Assembly (NCBI GenBank): GCA_030428105.1
Contig: JAUIBE010000001.1
Coordinates: 62,001-126,000 of the forward strand
Length of the DNA: 64,000 bases
Origin: Gammaproteobacteria bacterium
Lineage (GTDB): Bacteria > Pseudomonadota > Gammaproteobacteria > Xanthomonadales > SZUA-36
Reading direction: 5' to 3'
Below the pieces are notes generated by a model. That model was not told the origin of the DNA. It made no database searches and saw only the letters and a program-made list of their open reading frames with translations. The position numbers were made by a program, and so were the translations under genes. Below, in pieces: positions 27,551-39,491 of this stretch. The first letter of the stretch is position 1; each line of letters begins with the position of its first letter.

Positions 27551-29493
27551 ACCACATGAATGATTGCAAGCGGTCGCTGACGCGCCGTGCTATTGACCAT
27601 GGCCTGTTTTGGGCGTTGATCGCCGCGCTGCTGCTTGGCGGCTGCGGCGGAGAAGCGCCGCCGGTCGATAAACGCCTGATCATCCTCGGCTTTGATGGCA
27701 TGGACCCCAAGCTGGCCAGCCAATGGATGGCGGATGGCAGCCTGCCGAATTTTTCCAAGCTGGCGGCCAACGGCGATTTTCGCCCGCTGGGAACCAGCAA
27801 CCCGCCCCAGTCCCCGGTGGCCTGGTCTGGCTTCGCCACCGGCCACGAACCGGGCGAGCACGGTATTTATGATTTCCTGCGCCGCGATCCGGAAAACTAC
27901 CAACCGGCCTTCTCCATTTCCCGTAATGAACCGCCGGAGAACGTGCTGGAACTCTTCGGCATGAGCCTGCCCCTGGACAGCGGCGCCATCATCAACCGCC
28001 GCCTGGGTGATCCATTCTGGTCGCAGATCGAGGCGGACGGCGGTCGCTCGACGGTGTTGCGCGTGCCGGTAACTTTTCCGCCCGACCCCATTCACCGCAT
28101 GTTTGCCGGCATGGGCGTGCCCGACCTGCTGGGCACCCAGGGTACTTACACCATTTTTTCCACCCACCCGCTGGGCGACGCCACCACCGGCAGCACCCGC
28201 GCGGTACGCATTCGCCCCAACCGCAGCGGTCACATTGAAACCGCGCTGGAAGGCCCGGATCACCCGCTGAAGCCCGAGCACGGCCCGCTGCAGACTCCGC
28301 TGCTGATCGATCCGGTCAGCGAGGGAGGCGAAGCAGCCCGCGTGGAGCTCGGCGACTCGGTTGTCGACCTTGCGCCCGGCGAGTGGTCAGACTGGATCAC
28401 GGTTGAGTTCGATTACTTTGGCCCGGCCTCGGTCAGTGGCACGGTTCGCGTGCTTCTGGTCAGCGGTTATCCGCGGCTTGAACTCTATGTCTCGCCGATT
28501 CAGATCGACCCACGCGCGCCGGTGGTCCCCCTGACCTCGCCATCGGATTACTCCGAAAAACTGGCGGATGATTTTGGCCTGTACCACACCATCGGCATGC
28601 CCGAGGAGACCTGGTCGCTGAACGAGGGCCATATTTCCGATGCGGCCTGGCTGGACATGGTGAAAGCGACCCTCCAGGAACGCGAGAACATGTTCTTCCA
28701 GGCGCTTGATGCCAACGACAGCGACGTGGTGACCGGTGTTTTTGTTCAAACCGACCGCGTTTCACACATGTTCTACCGTGGCATCGACCCCGAGCACCCG
28801 CTGCACGCCTCCACCGGCCGCGCAGGTCGCCAGGCGATTCACTGGATTTACCAGGAAGCGGATCGCATCCTCGGCGAAACCATGGCGCGGATGGGGCCCA
28901 ACGACCGGCTGATGGTGATCAGCGACCATGGTTTTGCGCCCTTCCGCCGCGCGGTGAACCTCAACAGCTGGTTGCAGCAAAACGGCTACCTGGTTGCCCA
29001 ACCGGGCCGGCGTGAAATCGGCCCCGGTTTCGCCGGCGTCGACTGGAGCCAGACCCGCGCCTACGCACTTGGCCTCAACAGCCTGTACATTAACCGCGCC
29101 GGTCGCGAATCCCAGGGCATCGTGAACGAGGCAGAGGCCGAGGCGTTGAAAGCCGAAATCAGCGCCGCGCTGGCCACCTTCCAGGATGAGGAAAATGGCC
29201 TGATGGTGGTGAAAGAAGTGTTCAATGGCAGCGAAATCTACCCGGAGAACGGCAACGGCGATGCCCCCGACCTGGTGGTCGGCTATGCGCCCGGCTTCCG
29301 TGCCTCCTGGCAGACCACGCTGGGCGCTTCTCCCGCCACCTTGATCGACCCGAACGACCGCAAATGGTCTGGCGACCACTGCATGGCGCCTGAGGCTGTG
29401 CCGGGCGTTCTGTTCACCTCGTTCGAGGCCGACGATTCGTTGCAATCCATCGCCGACGTGGCTGACTACGTCCTCGAAACCTGGAAGAACTAG
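27547..29493 (+). CDS. Type I phosphodiesterase / alkaline phosphatase family lipoprotein
   Basis: 648 aa, start GTG 27547 (or ATG 27556); lipobox LLGGC puts Cys33 at the lipidation site. Residues LIILGFDGMDPKLASQW, then SPVAWSGFATGHEPGEHGIYDF with the probable nucleophile, and the second metal half TDRVSHMFYRGID and ISDHGFAPF define an AlkP-superfamily nucleotide pyrophosphatase/phosphodiesterase. About 120 residues with a beta character are inserted around position 200-330. Translationally coupled to the sulfatase-like gene (GTGA overlap) and four bases before the sulfotransferase. Confidence 0.85.
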   Translation: MNHMNDCKRSLTRRAIDHGLFWALIAALLLGGCGGEAPPVDKRLIILGFDGMDPKLASQWMADGSLPNFSKLAANGDFRPLGTSNPPQSPVAWSGFATGHEPGEHGIYDFLRRDPENYQPAFSISRNEPPENVLELFGMSLPLDSGAIINRRLGDPFWSQIEADGGRSTVLRVPVTFPPDPIHRMFAGMGVPDLLGTQGTYTIFSTHPLGDATTGSTRAVRIRPNRSGHIETALEGPDHPLKPEHGPLQTPLLIDPVSEGGEAARVELGDSVVDLAPGEWSDWITVEFDYFGPASVSGTVRVLLVSGYPRLELYVSPIQIDPRAPVVPLTSPSDYSEKLADDFGLYHTIGMPEETWSLNEGHISDAAWLDMVKATLQERENMFFQALDANDSDVVTGVFVQTDRVSHMFYRGIDPEHPLHASTGRAGRQAIHWIYQEADRILGETMARMGPNDRLMVISDHGFAPFRRAVNLNSWLQQNGYLVAQPGRREIGPGFAGVDWSQTRAYALGLNSLYINRAGRESQGIVNEAEAEALKAEISAALATFQDEENGLMVVKEVFNGSEIYPENGNGDAPDLVVGYAPGFRASWQTTLGASPATLIDPNDRKWSGDHCMAPEAVPGVLFTSFEADDSLQSIADVADYVLETWKN

Positions 29494-29497
29494 GTTC

Positions 29498-30655
29498 GTG
29501 AGCAGGGCCGAGCCCCAGGCCAATTCGCAAGGCGATAGCGGTGGCGGGCGCATCGACGTTCCCGCCGGGCTTTATCGAGCCTCCCGGTTCTTCGCGGCGA
29601 CACGTTCAGCGTGGCGAGCCCTGGGCAATTTCGAAACGCGCGCGGTTGGCGAGGAAATCGCGGGGCTGAGTGTCGACCGGCCAATTTACGTGACCAGCCT
29701 GGCGCGAGCCGGCACCACCATCGTCACCGAGATGCTGGCCACCCACCCTGAGCTCACCTGCCACCGCTACAGTGACTTTCCCAACGTGTGGACGCCTTAC
29801 TGGCGCAACCACCTGCTGCAGAAGACCCGGCGCGAGACGCCGCAGCCGGTAGAGCGGGCCCACCGCGACCGCATCATGGTGAGTAACGACAGTCCCGAGG
29901 CAGTGGAAGAAGTGCTGTGGATGGCGTTTTTTGAACACATCCATGACCCGGAACAAAGCAACGTGCTGGACGCGACCACCAGCAACCCCGACTTCGAGCA
30001 ATTCTACCCCGAACATATCCGCAAGCTGGTTGCCGTCCGTAAAGCACGCCGCTACCTCGCCAAGGGCAATTACAACGTCTCGCGCCTGGCATACCTGCAC
30101 CGCCTGTACCCGGATGCGCGCTTCCTGGTCCCAATTCGAAACCCGCAGCACCACATTGCCTCGCTGGCCAAGCAGCATGCGCTGTTCAGCCAGGCGCATG
30201 CACATGACAACCGGGTTGGCAGGCAACTGGCCATGTCCGGGCACTTCGAATTTGGCCCCTTCCGCCGCGCGGTGCATTTTGGCGATGACGCGGTTGCGCA
30301 GCAGGTTAAACAGGACTGGGATGAGGGCCGCGAAGCACTGGGCTGGGCACGCTACTGGGCGGAAACATACAATTTCCTGGCCAGCCAGCTGGAGGCCAAC
30401 CCGGCGCTCGCTGAACGTGCCCTGCTGTTCCGTTACGAGGACCTTTGCGAACACTCGGAAAGCGTGATCGACCAGTTGGTGCAACACTGCGAACTGGCCG
30501 CGCCCGCGTTCGCACAATCGCGTGACCACTATGCCGCGTATCTCACGCCGCCCTCGTACTACAAACCGTCATTCAGTGACGCTGAACTACAACTCATCGA
30601 ACAGCACACGGCTCATGCGTACGAACGTATTGGTGAATTCTGCGTCCGCCCCTGA
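29498..30655 (+). CDS. Sulfotransferase family protein
   Basis: 385 aa from GTG 29498. P-loop-like PAPS site IYVTSLARAGTTIVTEML (about residues 63-80) and the 3'-phosphate site DARFLVPIRNPQHHIASL. These are the two hallmarks of PAPS-dependent sulfotransferases. No signal peptide, so cytoplasmic. It follows the phosphodiesterase by four bases. A sulfotransferase beside two exported AlkP-superfamily hydrolases suggests making and trimming of a sulfated or phosphorylated envelope compound; this is inference. Confidence 0.85.
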   Translation: MSRAEPQANSQGDSGGGRIDVPAGLYRASRFFAATRSAWRALGNFETRAVGEEIAGLSVDRPIYVTSLARAGTTIVTEMLATHPELTCHRYSDFPNVWTPYWRNHLLQKTRRETPQPVERAHRDRIMVSNDSPEAVEEVLWMAFFEHIHDPEQSNVLDATTSNPDFEQFYPEHIRKLVAVRKARRYLAKGNYNVSRLAYLHRLYPDARFLVPIRNPQHHIASLAKQHALFSQAHAHDNRVGRQLAMSGHFEFGPFRRAVHFGDDAVAQQVKQDWDEGREALGWARYWAETYNFLASQLEANPALAERALLFRYEDLCEHSESVIDQLVQHCELAAPAFAQSRDHYAAYLTPPSYYKPSFSDAELQLIEQHTAHAYERIGEFCVRP

Positions 30656-30677
30656 CCGCGCTACCAGCAAGTTGCGC

Positions 30678-30683
30678 TATACT
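30678..30683 (+). promoter_or_regulatory. Possible -10 element before the YIGPGAG gene
   Basis: TATACT in the 62-base gap after the sulfotransferase; no good -35 hexamer at 17 bases. GGAG lies six bases before the ATG at 30718. It hints that the next two genes can be transcribed separately. Confidence 0.3.
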
Positions 30684-30717
30684 TCGGCGCCAATTCGAAC
30701 ATGGCTTTTGGAGAACA

Positions 30718-30978
30718 ATGTTTAGAATCGTGTTGTTAGCCCTTGCCCTGCTGATTTCAGCACCGGCAATGGCCTATATCGGTCCCGGCGCAGGCATCAG
30801 CGTGCTGGGCTCCCTGCTGGGTATCCTTGCGACCATCGTGGTGGCCATCGGCGCCATCGTCATGTGGCCGCTGCGCAAAATGCTGAAGAAGCGTCGCCAG
30901 GCTGCTGCGGACAATGCCCAGGCTGGCGAAGAGGCTGGCGCAGAAGCGGTTAAGCCCGCGGACAACGACACCGCTTAA
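30718..30978 (+). CDS. Small YIGPGAG membrane protein
   Basis: 86 aa. A signal peptide with predicted cleavage after SAPAMA would leave YIGPGAG at the mature N-terminus, followed by one membrane helix (about 26-52) and a basic then Ala/Glu-rich cytoplasmic tail. I recognise the YIGPGAG-x4-LGSLL pattern as recurring in small uncharacterised proteins, but no function is known to me. Ends immediately before the GTG of the next gene, which suggests that the pair work together. Confidence 0.8.
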   Translation: MFRIVLLALALLISAPAMAYIGPGAGISVLGSLLGILATIVVAIGAIVMWPLRKMLKKRRQAAADNAQAGEEAGAEAVKPADNDTA

Positions 30979-31740
30979 GTGGGCCTGTTCGACCTGCTAG
31001 CGCCTGTCCTGGGCGCCATCGACAATACCCTGTCCGGTTTCTTACCCGGCGGTCTGCGGCTGGCGCTGTGGGGTGTCCTGGCCGGCTGGCTGACGATGCT
31101 GCTGTACCGCAAGCTTTCGCGCCAGGAAGCGATTTCCGAGCTCAAAGCGCGGCAAAAGGTGCTGCAGGAAGAGATCGCGAAGTTTGATGGCGAGATGTCC
31201 GATTTGATGCCGCGCATCAAGGAAGCGTTCTCGCTGGGCTTCAAACAGCTTGGGCTGGCGATTGGCCCCGCCCTGCTGGCCACCATCCCGATCCTGTTTA
31301 TCGTCGTCTGGGTGGCTACCCAGTTTGTTTACGAGCCACCACAGGCCGGCGCAAAGGTTTCAGTGACCGCCGAGCCGAATCGTGGCGATCTCACATGGTC
31401 GGCCAACGCGTCAGCGCAAACCAGCGAGGATGGCTGGGTGATCACCTGGCCTGCGGCTGAAGAATCGGTTGCCCTGAGCGCCGCGGGTGACCCTGTGCTG
31501 ACATTTTCCGATGCTGAGCTTCACGGTGTCATCCACAAGAAGCTGTGGTGGAACACCTTGATCGGTAATCCGGCAGGCTACCTGCCAGGGGAATCGAGCG
31601 TGGAAGCAGTGCATGTTGCCCTGCCAGAACGCGCTTACCTGCCCTTCGGCCCGGACTGGGTGCGGGGCTGGATGTTCCTGTTTTTCGGCACCTTCCTGCT
31701 GGCTTCGATTGCCTTCAAATTTATTCTCAGGGTTGCCTGA
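30979..31740 (+). CDS. Three-helix membrane protein resembling DUF106/EMC3 (Oxa1 superfamily)
   Basis: 253 aa, GTG start directly after the TAA of the YIGPGAG gene. Helix 1 (about 24-43), charged coiled coil SRQEAISELKARQKVLQEE with a further amphipathic stretch to residue 88, helix 2 (95-115), an extracytoplasmic beta-rich domain of ~110 residues (VSVTAEPNRGDLTWSANA), and helix 3 (230-250). Helix-coiled coil-helix with EMSDLMPRIKEAF is the arrangement of the DUF106/EMC3/TMCO1 branch of the Oxa1 insertases. The inserted domain is unusual. Assignment is by architecture only. Confidence 0.7.
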   Translation: MGLFDLLAPVLGAIDNTLSGFLPGGLRLALWGVLAGWLTMLLYRKLSRQEAISELKARQKVLQEEIAKFDGEMSDLMPRIKEAFSLGFKQLGLAIGPALLATIPILFIVVWVATQFVYEPPQAGAKVSVTAEPNRGDLTWSANASAQTSEDGWVITWPAAEESVALSAAGDPVLTFSDAELHGVIHKKLWWNTLIGNPAGYLPGESSVEAVHVALPERAYLPFGPDWVRGWMFLFFGTFLLASIAFKFILRVA

Positions 31741-31751
31741 CGAATCGTTGT

Positions 31752-33790
<2,039 letters not shown>

Positions 33791-33842
33791 AGGCCCTTTA
33801 TCAATCACCCTCGTTCGATCAACCTGGCTTTACAGTCAAAGT

Positions 33843-35336
<1,494 letters not shown>

Positions 35337-35349
35337 CTAAAAGATAGCT

Positions 35350-35436
35350 GGTGGACCTTGGCGATCCACGCCCAGGATTTCTTTCCTGGGTAAACCAACG
35401 CCCGGGGGCGTCCCGGGCGAGGAATCCGATATTATA
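35350..35436 (-). promoter_or_regulatory. guaB promoter element and three-hairpin leader
   Basis: On the minus strand a perfect TATAAT (35431-35436) is followed by three stem-loops: CGCCCGGG/CCCGGGCG (35399-35419), CCCAGGA/TCCTGGG (35371-35390) and GTGGA/TCCAC (35350-35368), and then CTTTT before the GGGAG ribosome site. The leader would be about 110 bases. No -35 is obvious. This is not a known guanine riboswitch as far as I can see; regulation by folding is inference. Confidence 0.5.
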
Positions 35437-35479
35437 TCTCGCCGGCCGCTTACATCACCACCTTGAATCACGCACAACC

Positions 35480-36853
35480 ATGAATGATTTACGCATCTAC
35501 ACCCCCACCGAGCTGAACCGCGAAATCAAGCTTCACCTCGAGGCGGGATTCTCCCGGATCTGTCTTGAAGCCGAGATTTCGAATCTTTCCCGGCCCGCTT
35601 CAGGGCACCTGTATTTCAGCCTCAAGGACGACCGTGCGCAGGTGCGTTGCGCCTTGTTCCGTTCGGCCGCGGCGAGATTGGGGGTGCAACCGGAAAACGG
35701 CATGAAGGTGCTGGCGCGGGGCCGCATCAGCCTTTACGAGGCACGTGGCGATTACCAGATGATCGTCGACTCGCTGCAACACGCCGGCGAAGGACTATTG
35801 CAGCAAAAATTCGAGGAACTGAAGAAAAAGCTGGAAGGTGAAGGACTGTTCGAGGCTTCCCGCAAGCGCCCCCTGCCCGCCTATCCGACCCGCATCGCGC
35901 TGGTCACATCCCCGAGCGGGGCGGTGGTGCGTGACATGCTGCACGTGCTCAAGCGGCGCTGGCCAGCGGCCCAGGTCCGGATCTACCCGGTACCGGTGCA
36001 GGGCGATGAAGCGCCACCAGCAATCATTTCAGCGCTGGCGGCAGCCAACCGTCACGCCTGGGCGGACGTGATCCTGATGGGCCGTGGCGGCGGCTCCCTG
36101 GAAGACCTGTGGGCCTTTAATGACGAGGGCGTGGCCCGTGCTGTGGCTGCATCGGCCCTACCGCTGGTTTCAGCAGTGGGCCACGAAACCGATTTCAGCA
36201 TCTCCGATTTCGTCGCCGACCTGCGCGCGCCCACCCCATCGGCAGCGGCTGAACTAAGCACGCCCGATGCCGCGGTCTTGAAGCAGCAATTTGCGCGCTT
36301 TGAACGTCAACTCCAGGTGCGCATGGAAGACCGCAAAAATCGAGCGGGTCAACGCCTGGATTACCTGGCGCACCGGCTCCAGCAGGCGCACCCCCAGCGC
36401 CGGCTTGATGAGCAGCGCAAGCGACTGGCGCAGGCGCAGGCTGGCCTGGAACGCGAGATCCGCCGCAGCATCGACCAGCGCAGGAACACGCTGCGCCAGT
36501 ATGGCCGTCAGCTCGAGGTGTTGCACCCGGCGCGCATGATCGCCACCGGCCGGGAGCGTCTTCGTGGGCTTGCCGCCAAGTTGAACCGGGAGGCGGCACT
36601 GACGGTGCGCCGCCATCGCGAGCGCGTTTCCCGCCTGGCCGGCACGCTAAACGCCATCAGCCCGTTGCAAACCGTGGGTCGGGGCTATGCCCTGCTCACC
36701 TCGGGAGACGACCACCAGGTGGTTTCACGTTTGCAGCAGGTGCCCCAGGACGGTCGCATTACCGCCCTCATCAGCGATGCGCGCCTGCAATGCAGGGTAG
36801 AAAGCAGTGAAGCGCAGGAGCCAGCCGCGCTGTTCGGCGAAACGCCGGACTAG
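35480..36853 (+). CDS. xseA: Exodeoxyribonuclease VII large subunit
   Basis: Single-strand-specific exonuclease subunit. 457 aa from ATG 35480 (MNDLRIYTPTELNREIK). N-terminal OB fold (ASGHLYFSLKDDRAQVRCALF), catalytic domain with TSPSGAVVRDMLHVLKRRWP, GRGGGSLEDLWAFNDE and AVGHETDFSISDFVADLRAPTPSAA, and a long C-terminal coiled coil. The open frame upstream of the ATG is noncoding leader. Divergent from guaB; ends four bases inside the next convergent gene. Confidence 0.96.
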   Translation: MNDLRIYTPTELNREIKLHLEAGFSRICLEAEISNLSRPASGHLYFSLKDDRAQVRCALFRSAAARLGVQPENGMKVLARGRISLYEARGDYQMIVDSLQHAGEGLLQQKFEELKKKLEGEGLFEASRKRPLPAYPTRIALVTSPSGAVVRDMLHVLKRRWPAAQVRIYPVPVQGDEAPPAIISALAAANRHAWADVILMGRGGGSLEDLWAFNDEGVARAVAASALPLVSAVGHETDFSISDFVADLRAPTPSAAAELSTPDAAVLKQQFARFERQLQVRMEDRKNRAGQRLDYLAHRLQQAHPQRRLDEQRKRLAQAQAGLEREIRRSIDQRRNTLRQYGRQLEVLHPARMIATGRERLRGLAAKLNREAALTVRRHRERVSRLAGTLNAISPLQTVGRGYALLTSGDDHQVVSRLQQVPQDGRITALISDARLQCRVESSEAQEPAALFGETPD

Positions 36854-37920
36854 CTGACTTCACCCATTCGCAGGGTGACCCCGGGCAGGGACTCGGCAAA
36901 CTCGGCGCCCATCAGCAACGACGGCGTGTAGAAACCGCCCTCCACATCGTTTTCCAGCACGTGGCGGGTAATCGCCACCGAAGCGGTTGCAGTCAGGTCG
37001 TAGCCGTTGGGTGTGGTCATCGTGGCGCTGGCGGTACGGCCATCAGCGGTCACCACCTCTCCCCACAATTGTGATTCTGTGTTGGCTCGCTTCTCCGCCG
37101 AAGGGCCGGCGACGCTTTGCTCAATTTTCCGCTTCATTCGCTCACGCACGAAACCCAGCCCCATCAAGGGCGCCAGCCAGCGCATGCGGCGCATCTGGGT
37201 CAACCGCGCGGGCGGCATAGCCATGTAGACCTCGATATTGGGGATTCCGGTGCTTACATGCGCGGTATAAACATCGCCCCAGGGGATGGTCACCGCGTGA
37301 CGCTCGCCGCTGGCGAACGGGACCTGGCGCGCCTTGTAACCTGCCGGGACGCGACGCAAACGGCCGTCCTGGCGCACACAGCCCCCACGGGACATGTTCT
37401 CCGCCGCGGTTTTGGCGGTGCCCGGGCTGGGGCCGCCGCCGGCCTCGAAAGCCAGGGTCAGGTGGGTAGCCGAAGGCAATACCTGAACCAGGCGAGCGGC
37501 CAGGCAATCGGTGGGCACCACGTCAAAGCCAACACCCGGAATTAGCAGCACATCGCGGCGCGAGGCCTCATCCGACTGGCGGTGGGCGTTGGCAAACACT
37601 GAAATCTCGCCTGTAATGTCCAGGTAGTGCACGCCGGTTTGCAGGCAGGCCTCGATCATCGGCTGGCTTGTCACCGAGAACGGCCCGGCGCAATGCAGCA
37701 CCGCGCGGCAGTCTTCAATAGCGGTGCGGGTGGCTTCGGCGTCGGCGAGGTCGAATATGCGCCACTCCAGCCCCAGTTTTTCTGCCAGTTCACGCACCGA
37801 CGCTTCGCTGCGCCCGGCCAGGATCGGCTGCATACCCTGGGCCAGGGCCACATCCGCCACCAGCCGGCCGGTGTAGCCATTGGCGCCGTAGACCATCCAG
37901 CGAGTCGATTCGGTACTCAT
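36850..37920 (-). CDS. Saccharopine dehydrogenase-like NAD(P)-binding oxidoreductase
   Basis: 356 aa. Rossmann motif YGANGYTGRLVADVA at residues 10-24; then HCAGPFSV and LLIPGVGFDVVPTD, as in the trans-acting enoyl reductase / saccharopine reductase-like family. Such proteins act on lipid or polyketide intermediates in some bacteria; the substrate here is unknown. Overlaps the upstream short-chain dehydrogenase by four bases, so the two probably act together. Confidence 0.82.
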   Translation of the reverse strand: MSTESTRWMVYGANGYTGRLVADVALAQGMQPILAGRSEASVRELAEKLGLEWRIFDLADAEATRTAIEDCRAVLHCAGPFSVTSQPMIEACLQTGVHYLDITGEISVFANAHRQSDEASRRDVLLIPGVGFDVVPTDCLAARLVQVLPSATHLTLAFEAGGGPSPGTAKTAAENMSRGGCVRQDGRLRRVPAGYKARQVPFASGERHAVTIPWGDVYTAHVSTGIPNIEVYMAMPPARLTQMRRMRWLAPLMGLGFVRERMKRKIEQSVAGPSAEKRANTESQLWGEVVTADGRTASATMTTPNGYDLTATASVAITRHVLENDVEGGFYTPSLLMGAEFAESLPGVTLRMGEVS

Positions 37921-38756
37921 GCCTCTTCCCCTCGGTTCGACTGCGATGTCGCTGTCTTGGCCACGCGGCGGAAGTAGGATTCGGGCAGCCAGCGCTTCAG
38001 GCGCCAGGCTCGTTTTGTCATCGGGTGAGTCAGCACCATGAACTCGCCCTTGTCCATGGCGCTCATGGCCTGCGCAGCAACCTCGTCGGCGGTGACCGTG
38101 GCGTTGTCCATCCAGCGCTCCACGCGCGCCCGCTGCGCCGGGTTATCGGCGCGAAAAGTGTCCAGCAATCGGGTTTTGACAAATGCCGGGCAAACCACGC
38201 TGACGCCCACCCCGGAACCATGGAGTTCCGCGCGCAATTGTTCAGACAAGGCGATTACACCGGCCTTGGCGACGCCGTAAGCGCACATACCAGCCATCGC
38301 GGCGATACCGGCAAATGACGAGACGTTGATGATGTGACAGGGGTTTGAGCCATCCTGGGCGGTTGAGCACAACAGGGGAATAAAACGGTGGCAGCCGTAA
38401 ACCACGCCCATCAGGTCGGTATCAATCACCCAGCGCCAGTCTTCCAGCGAGGTTTCCTCGCAATTGCCGGCGGCTGCAATACCGGCGTTGTTGACCAGCA
38501 CATTCAGGCCGCCCCAGGTGGCGGAAACCTTTTCATGCAGTTCATCCCAGTGCTTGCTGTCACAAATGTCCATCACCTGCCAGAAACCGCCAGGCGCGAT
38601 GGACTCCAGCGACTGCGAAACCCGTTCCGCACGCTGGGCGTCGATGTCGCAAACACCCACGCGGAAACCCCGGGCCGCAAAAGCCCTGGCCATGGCTTCG
38701 CCCAGGCCGCTGCCTGCGCCGGTGATGACGACTGTTGCTTGAGTCTGAGCCTGCAT
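37917..38756 (-). CDS. Short-chain dehydrogenase/reductase
   Basis: 279 aa classical SDR: TGAGSGLGEAMA (cofactor), NNAG, catalytic Ser in VSSFAG and YGVAK. The C-terminal extension ends in a basic stretch (TKRAWRLKRWLPESYFRR), which may touch the membrane, as in some lipid-related SDRs. In an apparent operon with the winged-helix gene upstream (21 bases) and the saccharopine-type reductase downstream (overlap). Confidence 0.87.
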   Translation of the reverse strand: MQAQTQATVVITGAGSGLGEAMARAFAARGFRVGVCDIDAQRAERVSQSLESIAPGGFWQVMDICDSKHWDELHEKVSATWGGLNVLVNNAGIAAAGNCEETSLEDWRWVIDTDLMGVVYGCHRFIPLLCSTAQDGSNPCHIINVSSFAGIAAMAGMCAYGVAKAGVIALSEQLRAELHGSGVGVSVVCPAFVKTRLLDTFRADNPAQRARVERWMDNATVTADEVAAQAMSAMDKGEFMVLTHPMTKRAWRLKRWLPESYFRRVAKTATSQSNRGEEA

Positions 38757-38777
38757 GATGTGCGTTGCCCGGCCCGG

Positions 38778-39365
38778 CTAGAACAGTTGACCCTGTTCCA
38801 GGTCTGGTGTCTTGTTCTTCTTCTTTGGTTCGGCGGCCCTGGGTTCCGGTTCAGGCTCTGCTGGCCCGGACTGCGGCTCCGGTTCGGCTTCAGCTTCACT
38901 GGCGCCTGCGGGTTCGGGAACTGGCTCTACTGCCTCGTGCTGGGCAATTTCCTCTTCAGGTTCAGGCTGGACGACCGGTTCGGGCCTGGGTTCGTGAATG
39001 GGTTCGGAAATCGGTTCGGGCCTGGGCTCGGGCTGGGCAGCGGCGGGCTCCGGTTTTGCTGCAACATTCGCGGAAGCCGAGGCTCCGCCCTGTCGATTCA
39101 GCAGTGTAAGCAACTGGCCGATGGTCACGCCGGCCTGGAGCGAGTGACGCATGGCCTTGCGATTGTTGATGCGGTACCGGTTGCGGCGTCCGTGCTTGGA
39201 AATCTCCAGGTAGCTGGCCTCCTGCAGGTCGCGAACAATCTTCTGTACCGCGCGCTCGGTGATGCCAACCTGCATGGCAACGTCACGCAGACGCGCCTCG
39301 GAGTCTCGCGCCAGGCAAACCAGCACGTGACCATGGTTGCTGAAAAAGGTCCAATCGCCCATCAT
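38778..39365 (-). CDS. Winged-helix protein with Pro-Glu tail ending in QGQLF
   Basis: 195 aa. Residues 1-75 form a winged helix-turn-helix of the MarR-like type (ARLRDVAMQVGITERAVQKI, then HGRRNRYRINN as wing). Residues ~95-185 are low complexity: repeated PEP/EPRPEP units rich in Pro, Glu and Ala, surely disordered. The last five residues are QGQLF, which fits the Qxx(L/M)F sliding-clamp-binding pattern (DnaE uses QADMF). A DNA-binding domain tethered to a clamp peptide would be unusual; regulator of the two downstream reductases is the plain alternative. Confidence 0.8.
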   Translation of the reverse strand: MMGDWTFFSNHGHVLVCLARDSEARLRDVAMQVGITERAVQKIVRDLQEASYLEISKHGRRNRYRINNRKAMRHSLQAGVTIGQLLTLLNRQGGASASANVAAKPEPAAAQPEPRPEPISEPIHEPRPEPVVQPEPEEEIAQHEAVEPVPEPAGASEAEAEPEPQSGPAEPEPEPRAAEPKKKNKTPDLEQGQLF

Positions 39366-39491
39366 CTGTTCCAGGTTTGGCGAGGTGGCCGTGATTGTTA
39401 CTGTGCTAAGCGGGGCAACCTCGAATACTATGAATGATATTTCGTGTTTACGATTTCTTCAATGAATGGTTGAGCGGCCAGGGGCTGTACA

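Noticed and set aside
38800-39060. Repetitive GC-rich tract as a possible DNA-level repeat element
   Set aside because: It is imperfect and codes in frame for the Pro-Glu linker of the winged-helix protein.
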